A stretch of 64,000 nt of DNA from Hemicentrotus pulcherrimus (lineage: Eukaryota > Echinodermata > Echinoidea > Camarodonta > Strongylocentrotidae), in assembly GCA_003118195.1 (NCBI GenBank), contig BEXV01000089.1, forward strand, positions 103,162-167,161. Reading direction: 5' to 3'. The notes under the pieces are model-generated. The model was not told the DNA's origin. It saw only the letters and a list, made by a program, of their open reading frames with translations, and did not search any database. This document shows, piece after piece, positions 38,001 through 52,551 of the stretch; the first letter of the stretch is position 1, and each line of letters opens with the position of its first letter. The translations under genes were made by a program, and so were the position numbers.

Positions 38001-41000
38001 TGAACGTAACGCAGTTTTTACCAGAGCGTGTGAAGAAGAACTTATTTACAACATACAATATATAGGTTGCATGCAAGGACATTGTTTAGGGTTTACTCTT
38101 TCACTTTGCCCATGTTAAATTCATCTGTAACGATTCTATTTCTTAAATTGTATTTTTATTCCACAACGAAAACCACACAGTCCATGGTTTCTATGACACA
38201 GTTATAATCATCATAAAACGTTGTAACATGATACAAAATTGTACTGCACTAAAAATCTGCAATACAATTGTAACCCTTTAAAATATATATATGCCCTTTT
38301 TATCTGAATGATAAATTTTAAAATGCATTTGATTTTAAAATAGATCAGGAGGCTCCATTAGGACTATGACAAGTGCATCATTATTCCTTTTAACTGAAAA
38401 ATGCCGAGTTCTTACTTTTATAAATAGAATGCCGATTCTGCCTTTATTCTTTGCGCACCCCCTCCCCCACACCCATATAGTATAATAACGCCAGGAAATC
38501 TTACCGTGAAGTTCAAAAGAGCCGAAAACGAAACAACATCAGAAAAACAAATTACAAACCCATTTTGCAATTTATTTGGTAGTCACCCACACAAAGCATA
38601 CGGTGTATATCTGAAGAGCACTGACTTATACACGTAACGCCCCATAAAAATGCAAATATCATTGTCATTTTGTACTGGACCCACTGCGTGTGGTTAAAGA
38701 GATATTACTAAATACAATTTTGAAAAACTTTATAATTTGTTGCAAACTTTGTTGTTCATTTTCACACGCATTTCTGATAATTCGGTTCATACAGAGTCCT
38801 TTACTTATATTTTCGTTCTGGGTCCATCATATTCGATTCTAGCCCTTCAAAAGAAACCATTTAATTGAACGTTTTGCTAACATATTTGAATTTATGGATT
38901 TTTCTTTCCTAGTGACGAGCTATTACGTTAACCTGTCATTAATGAATTACAATACTAGGAATCCAGTCTGCATACATTTCTTGTTGATATGTCGGGCAAG
39001 CCTCGGGCAATCTTTCAGGTTGTCTTCAACAATCTTTGTTTAAAAAGCAAGCATTAAATTTGAATATGTTAGTAAACCGGTATGATATATTGGTCAAGAT
39101 CTGTACTTTTGCTGAATATGTCAAATAGAATATTAATAGGCCATTTTCGCAATGTCGGAACATCTAAATTATAAATCTGTGTTAAGGGCCTCGTTACAAA
39201 CTATTTCATTCAACTTATACGAGTAACTTTAGCGAAAAAACTGCATACATTAGTCGTTGCTAGGTTGGACAAACATTATGGCTTGCCGAACCTTATAACA
39301 GGTATCCGTGATGTACGGAATATTTTAAAGCAGTTATATTTATATGCTTTTTAGTTGCTGTTCCTATATCGGTATGAACATTTCATTACATTTTGAGGAC
39401 TCATCTATTTCCACTTAATTTTAAAATCCATTTTCTCACTTGTTTTTCTCGCCTGTCGACGAAAGTTACATAATTACGTAATGATGAGGCTGTGTCAAAT
39501 AAGGCCTGGTGGCCAAGTGGTAAGGCGTCTGTCTCGTAAACAGAAGATCGAGAGTTCAAACCCCTCCCAGGCCCAACATGTTTCCTTTTATTTTACTACT
39601 GAAATTAGGATTTTTAATCTTCGTTACGACCAGCACGGAAACATGCAAGGCCTGGTGGCCAAGTGGTAAGGCGTCTGTCTCGTAAACAGAAGATCGAGAG
39701 TTCGATCCCCTCCCAGGCCTAAGATATTTTCTTTCTTTTTTTTCATACTGAAATTAGGATTTTTAATCTTCGTTACGACCAGCACGGAAACATGCAAGGC
39801 CTGGTGGCCAAGCGGTGAGGCGTCTGTCTCGTAAACAGTAGATCGAGAGTTCGAACCCCTCCCAAGCCTAACATGTTTCCTTTTATTTTACTACTGAAAT
39901 TAGGATTTTTAATTTTCGTTACGACCACCAAGGAAACATGCAAGGCTTGGTGGCCAAGCGGTAAGGCGTCTGTCTCGTAAACAGAAGATCGAGAGTTCAA
40001 ACCCCTCCGAGGTCTATATTATAAGTTGTTTCCTCTTTTTTTTCCTACTAAAATTAGGATTTTTAATCTTCGTTACGACCAGCAATGAATCATGCAAGGC
40101 CTGGTGGCCAAGTGGTAAGGCGTCTGTCTCGTAAACAGAAGATCGAGAGTTCGAACCCCTCCCAGGCCCAACATGTTTCCTTTTATTTTACTACTGAAAT
40201 TAGGATTTTTAATTTTCGTTACGACCACCAAGGAAACATGCAAGGCTTGGTGGCCAAGCGGTAAGGCGTCTGTCTCGTAAACAGAAGATCGAGAGTTCAA
40301 ACCCCTCCGAGGTCTATATTATAAGTTGTTTCCTCTTTTTTTTCCTACTAAAATTAGGATTTTTAATCTTCGTTACGACCAGCAAGGAAACTTGCAAGCC
40401 CTGGTGGCCAAGTGGAAAGGCGTCTGTCTCGAAAACAGAAGATCGAGAGTTTTAACCCCTCTCAGGCCTAAGATGTTTCCTTTTTTTCTACTGAAATTAG
40501 GATTTTTAATCGTCGTTACGACCAGCAAAGAAACATGCAACCTTGGTGTCATCTTTGAAAATGATCTTAGGAATGATGATTAGATAAACAATATTTGACG
40601 CTCAGCTTAATATGCCTTGTACAAGATAGGTCGTATTAGAAATTTTCTTGATCAAAAATCTACCGAAACCCTTAAACATGCATTTATTTTATGCCGTCTT
40701 GATCAATGCAATAGCCTTCTTTATGGCCTTCCGGACTCACATATTGCAAAACTCCAGAGAATCCAAAACTGTGCTGCTAGGCTCGTAACAGGCACACGTT
40801 CGTGTGAACACATCTACCCAGTATTTCGCGAATTGCATTGGTTGCCGGTGACGTACCGCATTAAGTACAAAATCTTAGTTTTAACTTATAAATGCATTCA
40901 TGAATTGGCACCAATTTATCTGCAAGGATTGATTCAGAAATACAAACACTCACGCAATATATTACGGTCATCTTCACAATTAAACCTCGTATCTACTTCT

Positions 41001-44000
41001 GTGTTAACTCTTTCTTATGGTAATCGCTCCTTTTGCAAAGCTTCTGCTGAACTTTGGAACAGATTACCTTTAAATGTAAAAAAAAAAACAACTGTCAAAC
41101 CGTTAGCCTATTCAATACTAGTCTCAAGACTCATTTATTTGAAATTGCGTTTGATGATTAATTAACTCTGTTCACTTTGATGTGTATTCCATATGTATTG
41201 TAATTTGTAGGTTTATTTGCATTTTTAGTTTTGTATAAGATGTAATTGTATATCAGTCTATTTTGTGTATGTAGCGCTTATAGACTTTGGTGATAGGCAC
41301 TTTATAAGTACGTTTTTATTATCATTATTATTATTATTAATATTATTATGCAAGGCCTGGTGGCCAAGTGGTAAGGCGTCTGTCTCGTAAACAGAAGATC
41401 GAGAGTTCGAACCCCTCTCAGGCCTAAGATGTTTCCTTTTATTTTACTACTGAAATTAGGATTTTTAATTGTCGTGACGGCCAGCGAGGAGACATACAAG
41501 GCCTGGTGGCCAAGTGGTGAGGCGTCTGTCTCGTAAACAGACGATCGAGGGCTCAAATCCCTTACACGCTTGGCTGTATATATCATAAGCACATTTTTTT
41601 TTTTTACATCAACATTGATTTCTCTGTAATTAGATAATTCGTAAATTGTAAGAATGCTCTTCTGGAATCCCTTTCAGGCCTGACTATATGTCATAAATTC
41701 ATTCTTTCTTTTTTTCCAGCAACATTCTGTTTTATCAGACAATTCGTACAATCTAAAAACTCACTGACCACTACCAAGCAATAAGCATATAAGGCCTAGT
41801 CGCCAAGTGGTTATGGCGTCTGTCTTGAAAAAAGAAGATCAATGGTTCAAATCCCTTCAGGCTATTGATATGTGATAGGATTTTCCTCACATTTTATTTT
41901 AGACTCAGCAGTCTGTTGTAAACTAAAAACTGATTTGGGTATACCGACGCAACTATCTTTTTGTATGCCTCTTTACACGATTTGAGGTTGTTATTGACTT
42001 GCATTAACTTTCGACATACGTATTCATCTTGGGTTTCCAAACTAAATGATTCTCACGATTGAAGGTTTTTGATAACACCACTATGCAGACATCAATGGTA
42101 TTACAGAAGGTCTTCTACCTTGAACACTAACTTACCATAGAAACCTACAATTAGCATCTATATGAGTCTATATCATGAAGTACAACGTCAATAATTATCC
42201 TTACTTTAGCATAATTTATCTTGACTTTGATTAAGGTTCGGTTTAAAAAAAAAGGTAATTTGATTGTCTTGAAATTATGATCGTAAGGGCCTTTAATAGT
42301 TTCAGTTTCATTTATTTCTCCCCTAAAGATCAACAGATAAAAATACATATATAAACAGACAAATGTATGACAATACATAAGATGAATTATAACAGTGAGG
42401 AGGGTAGTGGCCAAAAAGGAAACAAACCTTGTAAGAGGTCAACCCTTTAAGAAAACAAGATATACAATATTTAACATAAAAACACATAAAAAGGAACACA
42501 AAATAAGATAAAAATGAAGTAACTAACCCAATAAACAAACTAACAAAAGCCTAATACTGAATCTAATATTTAGATAATAAAAATGTCTTATATTTACTTC
42601 TAAAAACAGATACTGAAGAGCTATTCTGAATGTAAGAGGGTATTGAATTTTACTTCACTAGACCCTGGTAAAATAAGCTATTTTTAAAAAGAGGAGGTAT
42701 TGTACTTTGGGACGTGGACATTTCGAGAATTTCTTGTGGAATAATTATGCACAGATGTATTTAACCGGAAAAACTTCATTCAAGAATTTGGCAAAAGATT
42801 TTGTTTATAAGAAAACATAAACAAAGCTATATTCAATTTGTTTAAGTCCATAATATTTGAAATTTTCAAGGAGGAAAATAAAGGTCCAGAGTGAGAAAGG
42901 TTAGGTGAGTGAGTTATAATTCTCATTGCCTTTTTTTTTGTAAACGAAATATTCTATTAATATGTATTTCGAAAGTATGACACCAGGCTATATTACAATG
43001 ATTTAAGTAAGGTAAAATCAAATCATTATACAATATAAGAAGAATTTTCTTAGGCAACATATGAAGTTCATATATAATTAATAGACATCAATTTTGAAAG
43101 ACGCTTTATTTTTGTTCGTAAAAACCATACAATTTGATAATTATTTATTTGACTAATGCTCCTTGCTTTTTTTTTGCTCGATTTAACTTTCGGTTGAAGA
43201 AAAATATTTATTCATTTGAAATCAAACAATTTCAACTGAAATATATAGTAGCGCTCTGATCCTTAACTAACTAGACAGTCTCCATTATTGAAATAATTCA
43301 ATAAGAATGCTTTCACAGAGATAAGTTAAAACTCGATTAGATAAGAAGAGGGAAATGGAGGCGTTTTTTCTTATTTTTGTAAACATTTTTTTTTAACATT
43401 GTGCAAAGTAATGGCAATTGACAGGCAAAAAAGAATAATGAAATATGAGGCGTAATTCAAAAACAAAACAAAAAAAAAAGCGGTTTACAGCGTCAAATCT
43501 GAAAGAGGCTTGATACAGGATATGACCCGCGTTTTTTAAACGCGGGAAGAGGAAGTTAATTCAGAGAATTACAGAAAAACTCACGTCTTCTTTGAAAAGT
43601 ACAGCAGCACACTGGAGAGTGATTCCCATCATCTTATGAGGGTTCCATGTCACAGAATCAGCTCTGTCAAGATTAAGTTTAAGTTAAAGTTCACTGATTT
43701 CACATTCATTAAAAAGACAGGACAAAATATTAATCAAAAGCATAAACAATTCACTGTCAATGAATAACATTTGGAAATTGATGTAGGTCAATGTCCCTTT
43801 GCAAGCCTAAAATACGATGTTTCTAAAGACAGCGTTAACTATCCCTTGAGAAATCCCCAAAACAAATTTGAACTGTAAACTGTCTCTTTGAGTCATCACA
43901 ATAATATATTTGACCGAGAATATCATAATTATTAAATGTTTAGAGTACCTCGTAATATGGACGATGCAAAAGGGAATGCACTTCTTTAAAATAAAATTTG

Positions 44001-47000
44001 TTCTCCTATTTTGTATTGCTACAGTGCATACAGATTTGTTCTGGTAGAGGAAAGTTACATTTTTTTCCTCGTTTTTTTTATAATAGGTGCACGGTTATCT
44101 AAAGTTTCTGTTACGGCAGACGTTTAGACAAACATTGCTACTTTGAAATCTCGATACCATGCTATTTTACTTTATATTATGAATACATGTGGGGACATAG
44201 CCTCCATTTGTTTAAATATTCTTAATAAGGAAACGAGAAAGTATAATTGAAAATTAAATGAAATGTCTCCTCTGCTTTCACGACATACCTGCTAACGCCA
44301 TCCACCTTATGACGGTGTTTCCGAGATAGTAGCGCGCCCCCTCCCCAAGCAGCCTGGATTCATTTTTGAAAAAGTAAATAAGAAGAAAGAAATCAGTTCA
44401 ACAAATACTTACAAAGATATAATAGATACCCAATTTAAAGCCACTTGAATTTACAAAATGGATAAAACTTGAAGAGGAATAAATTACTTGCATGATAAAG
44501 CTCTTTTAAACATAGAAATAATAAATGGAGAATCTACTCCACACTGCTTCAACATCAAAATGATAAAATTGTACGAAATTTGAATTTATCGGATCATAAT
44601 AAAGGCTAGATAAAATTTTATGAAGTCATATTTTGGTAAAAATATAATATAAACTACAAATATTCCAGGTGGTAATCATTATGATTATCAAATAAAAATC
44701 TTAGGATTGGGAATACCTAAATGAAAAGAATTCAAATTTTCATAGATAGAGGATATTTTTTTTTTTTGGGGGGGGGGAATGTTAGGTGATAAACAATTAA
44801 TCATATGAATGATTTAAGAAAGACACGGGGTTTATGGTGATGGTCCATTGATATGATTTGAAAGGTATTTGTATTTTTTTTAAATCAATCGTCTTTCCTT
44901 CGAACAGAGCCATCTTTCAACACAAAGTTGTCCAACTTGAGAGAAGCACTGCCGCCCTCTTCGATCGACTAAAATAATTTTCTGTGGTATGAACAATTAT
45001 TGGTACTCACATCTACATGCATCCACAGGTTGTATTTTGAGCAGATATCGGCTATTTTATTGATAGGGTCGTAAGCTCCAACAACAGTTGTCCCAGCAGT
45101 TGCGTTGACAAAGAACGGTTTGTCACCCTGATGATAAAAATAATATCTTCAAAATCATATAATACATGTATCATAATGCATCCATTCGTGCATAACGTAA
45201 TCCATTGCAACTAGCGAATTACACTTATTTCCCCCATGTCCTAGGATATCTAATCCAGAAACCACTGGGTTGCGATAGAATAATAAAAAATGTAAAGCCT
45301 TGATCTCATTTTATTTAAGATCGATAAAACCTTTATTCAGTACGGAGTATGTGAAAAAATAACCTTTTTAAATTTATGCCTGAGTTGATTTCTTAAAAGA
45401 AAAAATGAGATTGTATTCAAATAAAAATGTCACTCCAAAAACTGAGGTGAAATAATTTCTCTCTGACTAACTGTTTTCTTTCACAGCAGAAACTTCTTTT
45501 CTAGTGTAGCAAAGTGCGATCTAACATTATTTTCTTCTGCTACGTTAAACACTGATCTCTTTGGAATTCTATCTTCTATCTTCAATAACTCACCCTTCCA
45601 ATGGCTTGCTGAACTTTGTTTTCTAGATCATCTGCACTCATCTTCCCCCTAAAAAGAAATTTGCAATGATTTAGATTTATTTTCAAATTAGCAAGTTAGA
45701 TAAATGTTAATTGTAAAATTTAAATTAAANATTTTTTGTTTTGTTATCAAGGGTAGCCTTTTTTATATTGAGGTAACATGGGAACGTTTCATTAGGGCTT
45801 CTATGTATACATCTGATCATTCTAGAATATCCCCAAAAACACTCAAAAGAAAAATGATGTCTGCGTAGTATGACTCTGAAACTAGTAGCTCAATTTATAC
45901 ATTCTGCTGAAATTACATAGTACTCTATCTTATTTTGATACTTGCAAACTGTCAGTATCCATATATCTACAAACATCAATTAAATAGTTGACCTCCTTGG
46001 TTGTATATGAAGGGTATAATGTAACATTAACAACTGTCGGTTGACATGGTAACTTACCGGGCGTCTGTTTCAACAAGGATGAGATTATCTGTGCCAATAC
46101 CTAAAATGGAGGCCGCCCTCTTGATCGAGAAATGACTCTAAAATTTACAAAGATGCCATAGGGAAGTTAATACGGTGAATTACCACTGACACTTTAATAA
46201 CACGACGCATTCTACTCAAAACTGCACTATGCATTTGCGATAAGATTATAGTAATACCTTATAGCTTTTTGAATTGTTGATCCTGGTATATTTCTAATCA
46301 TCGGGTTGTTCCAATGGCGATTTGATGATAAGTCATGTTTTAGAGGATGCCATTAAACTGAAGTTAGTATCCTTGATATCCATGAGAGAGACTGGGATTT
46401 TAATATCAATTTCTTAATTTATATCATTTCACCTTCACTGAAAGACGTCTATAAATGTGTCCAAATTTAACCAGCAGGTAGCAATCATACACATGTGATA
46501 TACAACTCAAGTATTTTATACAACAAGGCAAAGAAAATTTGTAAAGTATGATAAATAACAAATAAAAATTAAGAAAACAGGCAAATAACCATTTTAAAGG
46601 AATATCAATTGCAGACATTTATTTCCATGTTTATATTCATTCATATTTCTAAACAAACTCAAGAGCTTAACGAACACAAGATCAATGCTGTTTTTCTGCA
46701 ATCTTAAAGATAACCAGGTCACTAGAAACTTAGTGACATGTTTCTCTTTTTTTAAGAAATGAAAATGCAGATATAAATTTTGTTATTATATCCATGTGTC
46801 TTTATTTATTTTTCTAAACAAACGTAAACACCTAAGCACGACCAAAAGACTAAGCTTCTATGCGACTGTGTAACTTATTACCCTTCCACGTCCTCACCTG
46901 TTCCGATGTGAACATGACAAGATTGGGCACACCAAACATTCCACGTCTCTTGCATGCTGGGAAGAACTTGTGCCTGGCTGCTAATACGGCATACAGATTG

Positions 47001-50000
47001 CAGACAGCCCCTCCTGCAGTAGAATAAACCATACACAATCAAATCAATTTTTGTTTAATAGTTATGAGTTATATACATTTTCATATGATTGTACCCAACT
47101 GATTCTGTAATTTTCATTTATGAATGTTGTGATCTGAAACCTTCTCCGGTGACGATTTCCACCGGGCTTTACTTTGTAAGGGTTGGGGTTGCTATATCCG
47201 GTTTAATTTAGGTTTAAGGTAATTGTGTTTGGTCCATGTCGGAAGTTCGTAATTCTGTTATATGGTATAGGTAATCGACCGAGGACAAATCATCGCCTGA
47301 ACATGTGTTATGAACACCAATTATAAAATGTATTGTTTGAAAATCAGAAAAATACACTTTTCAAGTAATACTGTAATTGGAAGGGTCTCACTTTTTACTA
47401 TTTGCTCTGATAACAATTGAACCGATAACGAAGCAAATGAAACCCTTTCAAACTATACTGTACTGGTGTATGATCTATCCACAGTTATTATTACATATAT
47501 TTCATTGATTATCTTCCCTCTTTTCTGCTTAGTCGTTTTTTTATTTCTAGTTCAGAGTTCAAGCATATTCTTTATACAAAAAAGTAAAATTACACAACTC
47601 CACAATCTAAGTTTTATCTAACACAATACTTACATTTCAAGGTCTACAGAAAATACGCCCCCTTTTAAAACAAAGAGAAATCTCATATACAGCGGGTATA
47701 ATTGTTTTACTTAATCATTAGATAGGTTGGATTAATTATTACCTATTTTCCAAACAAAGAACACAATGAATTGCATATGTCATGTCTCATTCGATACCCT
47801 TAACTTTGTCATATACAAATTGATTATTAATAATTAAATGCATCTCTGGGAGGGTGGGGTTAATTTGATGGGGAACTCTACTACCATGGATTGTAGATTA
47901 AAATAAGAGAGAAAAGCTGGCAAAATCCCTCTATTGTCTCGTTACCAGGGTGATAATTGCCCACATCGTTTCTTTCGTCACGTGGCGATGACTGCATTAT
48001 CTTGAGTTAAGGTCGAGCGTCACTTTTCTCTCATTATACGGACGATAATTAATGTCTAGCACGCGTACTCAAACACCTGGAGATGGGAAGGTGATAGTTA
48101 CGTAGTCTTTGAGTTTCTCTCGTTTTGAACAGATACTCTTCTAAGCTAATATGATGTTAGTATTTTCTTGTATTTTTAAGTCACCCCTTTCAAATCATAA
48201 CCCCCCCCCTCGTGCGTAATCCACAGGCAGCAACGACGCTTTTTTGTTTGTTTCTTCTTATAGAAGCTATTTTCTATATCAGTATTCTGTATTCTATTTG
48301 GAGTGATCCGACATTATTTTGCTCTCATATTTTGGTCCCGGTTTATTTCGTAGCAGAAATTAGTGGTGGATTGATATCGCATCTTAGGTAAGGGTAATGT
48401 ATAGTTTTGACTGAGGTCCTGGGTTGAATTAAATGATTTGGTTTGTGCAGGAATCGGATTTCAAACGCGACGAGAAACAATAATTAACGAAGCATCATAA
48501 GCATGTGTCGTAGATTTGATTTTACCTGGAGCGAAAATACCGTCGCCATCTTTGTAGCCGACGATTTCTCTCATCTTCTTCAGCGTAGCCCTCTCCATCA
48601 GAACGAACACGGGTGCGATCTCGTATGTAAACCTACAAAAATCAAGACAAACAATCAGTTCGAATATTATTTCATGCTCCAATTGTTCTTTCCTGCTGGT
48701 TTCAGTATTTCTTGCTAAAGGTAATCACATGAAAAGAAATGAAATGAAGACGGAATGATCTTGATCTCGCAATTAAGCCTGCTTTTGAAATATAATAAAA
48801 GCAAATAAAGTCACTACCTATCAATGAACAAAATGTTCCATATTCCACGTGAAAACATCATATGAATATGTTTATATTATAAAGGAAAACATGGCTGTGT
48901 CTTTCAAATAGTTGGGGTATTTCTTTGGTGAACTAAATGTTACACAGCACGTCTAAACATTCATACATTTTGTCGGGAGTACACGAAAGAGAGAGGGGGA
49001 GGCAATATCCCCCCACCACACCGTCATCCTATGGCATTGCCTTCTCGTATTTCATACACCCAATATTTTCGGTTCCGTCAATGGCTCTATTCCCACTACA
49101 ATTTTGGAGACTACCACCCCTCTCACGAATACTCATACAAAAGGTTTTATATTCCTACAATCAAAGATAATCTAAGGGTGTATGATTCTAAGGTAAATGT
49201 GGAAATAACAACGAGAACCAAGCCTTCGCATCGCCCACGTACCCCTTTCTTTTTCTTTTATTGATTTGTTTTAGTTTGTGATTCATCTTTCCTGAACGAA
49301 TTGACCTCGAGAATCGACTGTCGTCTTCAAAATAATCCACCACTTAAGCCTTAACTCAGAGAACTAGTACCCGGATTATACATTGTGTCTGTAACGTATG
49401 ACCTTCTGTCCGAATACACACACTTGAGAAAGACCATGCAACTTAAATGATTTTATCAATAGTAAAGATTCATTATAATTGAGGTTTAAACTCAAACTAA
49501 AATTATAACAGATCACCTTATCAACCCTCGCCATTCGGCAACTGAAGTCATTGATATGTGTATAGATGTAGTTTGGTTGAATTCGGCGGAAATTATTGCT
49601 AATGACTGATTAAAATAATTTCAAATGTATATAAAATATGCCACCATCGCTCTATGATCAACCAAAGTAAGACACTAGAGTCGAGTCAAATCAGAACGTT
49701 TAATGTCTGTGGGAGTCATACAGCAAAGCTTTCTATTAAACTGAATGAAAGATTAAAGGAGTTTCCGAATACACGTAACTGTATTTTCTACTGAAGGAGA
49801 GCAATTGCATTTTCGTCGACTAGGTTTTATGTACCAACGCGCATAAACCTATTCATAATCCACATAGACAACATTTTTATTTGTTGACAACTATGCTTCC
49901 CCTTCCCCGATAAAGAAAGTATAATCAAGAATAAATCAGGAAAACTGTGTCAGCAAGCTTTGATGATTTCGACTTTCTTATTGGGTTGAAAACAGCAGGT

Positions 50001-52514
50001 ATTGAGGTTTGTGTACTGTTTCTTGGATGAAATGTGACGTTCACATCGTTGAAAGAAGAATGATGCATGACGGGATATAACAAGGCTAGTTGTAACTGAA
50101 GCACGTTATGTGTATCCAAGTCTGGAAAATCTTTTGTGCAATATTTCAGACATATTCCCCCTAATTTATATTCCTAGATGAGGGTTATTCGTGTACGCAA
50201 ATTCTGATGTTTGAGCATTTAATGTGATCTGTTTATCATCAGCATCTTGGTCATTTTGTTTTGAATAATTGTGTATCAGAAAATAGAATTGAAAATAAAC
50301 AAAATACAAATACAAATTCAATTACAAATAAAATGTAGCAATTAGAAATTAAGAATGAATCCCAAATATGTAGGAGTGTTGGGTGATTTTGGAATCGTCT
50401 AAAAAGAGTTTCCCATCCGTGTGATTGTACTTCACATAATAATGTTGGAGATGCAGCAATTTTGTTGCAAAGCTTTGAAAGACTTACTGTGAACAACATT
50501 GCATGGTGACAGGTCTGAGTAGTAATTCCATCAATGTTTAGCGTCATATTTCTTTCCGTAAGCGTATCATATTCCCAAGCAACACAATGTTGTGATAATG
50601 TGTTATTACAGTTTGACAACGAAAGCAGGCGCGTGTTAACTTAGAGATTGATTGAATTTGCCTAAAAATCCAATGCTAATTGCACAACATTGATACCCCT
50701 GTTACATCGCCGATCTGCCTCGATCTTAAGGCCGGCTCACAAAGTAGTGGCAAAGACCCAGTGAAAGGCGACGAACGTGAAAATCACAAAGTTTTGGCGG
50801 TAAAGCGACGGCAAGGGACGAATGGCTGCGGCAGGGAACGGAGTTTAGCGACCAACATCGAACTTTGTGACGTTGTCTCGACGGACCCAAGCAACAAGGA
50901 ACGAGGTCAGACGGCTGGCAGCAGATTGGCTGGTGGCTAGGAACGGTGGCTGACGGTGGGTTGCGGCGACGATGACGTGACTCAGCGGCCGACATCAAAG
51001 CCTGTGTGTGTGCGGGTTACTGACTTCACAAAACGTTAAAAAAAATCGCACTAAACGTTTAACATCGTTGCAAAATCGTTGCAAAATCGTAACCCATCGC
51101 AGTCGACCGTTGCAATGCCGCAGGTACTCGCAAACGACCCGCAATCAACAGTCATCAAACGTCACCCTCCGGGCAAAATTCAAAATCCATCGGCGCACCG
51201 AGGTTGTCACAATTTCGTTATTTGACGTCAATGGTCGTTGACAACGACAACGACTACCAAGGAAACTGTGACGACCTCAAAACGACCAGAGACGGAGTCG
51301 CACGGCATGAAAACGTCAAGGAAATGAGGGTTGCGGTCGCAAACGGAATCTGAATGGAATCAAAACGAATTATTTTGTCGCCACAACATTTTCTACATGC
51401 TGCACATTTTCCGACGGACGCAACTGATAATTTCGGCCGCCTGCGCTCGCTAGCGGATTCGTCAGCGACAACTAAAGGCAACACGATGATTGGCGGGAAA
51501 TTCAATGTTGCAATTCGCAGCTTAACATAACTTGCAAAACCCCCCTATTCGTCATCACTATGAACATGACTGACAAAGAAAGCGGACAAAATATACAGTA
51601 CCTCGTGTAGACAAAGGAACATCCCTTTACTGCTATTATTAAAAAATGTGTAGAACAGGTGTCACATGCATATTCACCTTTTTACATAGTGAAGGGATGT
51701 TCTTTTGTCCACCTGAGGAACTGTATATTTTGTCCGCTTTCTTTGTCCGTCACGTTCACAGTGCGTAGTGTGAACCAGCCTTTAGGGGTGAGGCATTCTC
51801 GTTCCATATATTGTCTATTTGTTGTCTGTCTCATTGGTGTGACTGGGACGTTCCTGGGGAAATGGTATGGGGACTTTTAGATTTGCGTGGACTGATACGT
51901 GTGACGTCCATTCAAGGCAGTGCATTAGAAGGACGTCGATCGTAGCAATCCACGTCGTCGTTATGCAAATCTAACGAGACCGACCTTAGATCGACAATGA
52001 AATTAGATTACTCCGGATGGCCAAGAATATGTATGTTTTAGTTGGCGTGGAGTCAGTTTAGCGGAGTGATTTCGGTAGAAAATAATTAAATGTAATTTCT
52101 GTTTATTTGTAGGTCCTCGTGTTGGTCTCGCCGCGACCCTTTAGTGTGACGGTGTGTTGGGGCTGACAATCGTATGCTTACATAGTACGATGAGAAATCA
52201 TAGGGCAGATCTGAACACTAACTTCCTGTTCTTATTCTGGGATTGCCCAGTGGCGTAACTTGAGAGGGATCTGGAACCTGCTTTATTACATTTCACCTCG
52301 TTTCCCAAGAGTGCATCTAGGTCGTATGAACTGATAAAGTTATCGAATTTGTCCTTCCCCTGATGTAACCTTCGATGTAGGAGTTTTGACATTTTGTCTA
52401 AAGTGCTTTTTGAAAGTTTACATTTACACAAGAATATCCACGCTTGAAAAATTAAGGCCAGAGTAAGAGAGGGAGATAGGAAGAGAAAGAGTGAGAGAGG
52501 GAGAGAGAGGGAGA

Positions 52515-52551
<37 letters not shown>

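Noticed and set aside
39773..40300. Two 75-residue minus-strand frames and similar ones in the tRNA array
   Set aside because: They are antisense translations of the tandem tRNA units ('[14 protein letters not shown]'), not proteins.
39503..41864. CRISPR-like regular repeat array
   Set aside because: The units are 71-base tRNA-like sequences with conserved, not unique, spacers, in an animal genome.
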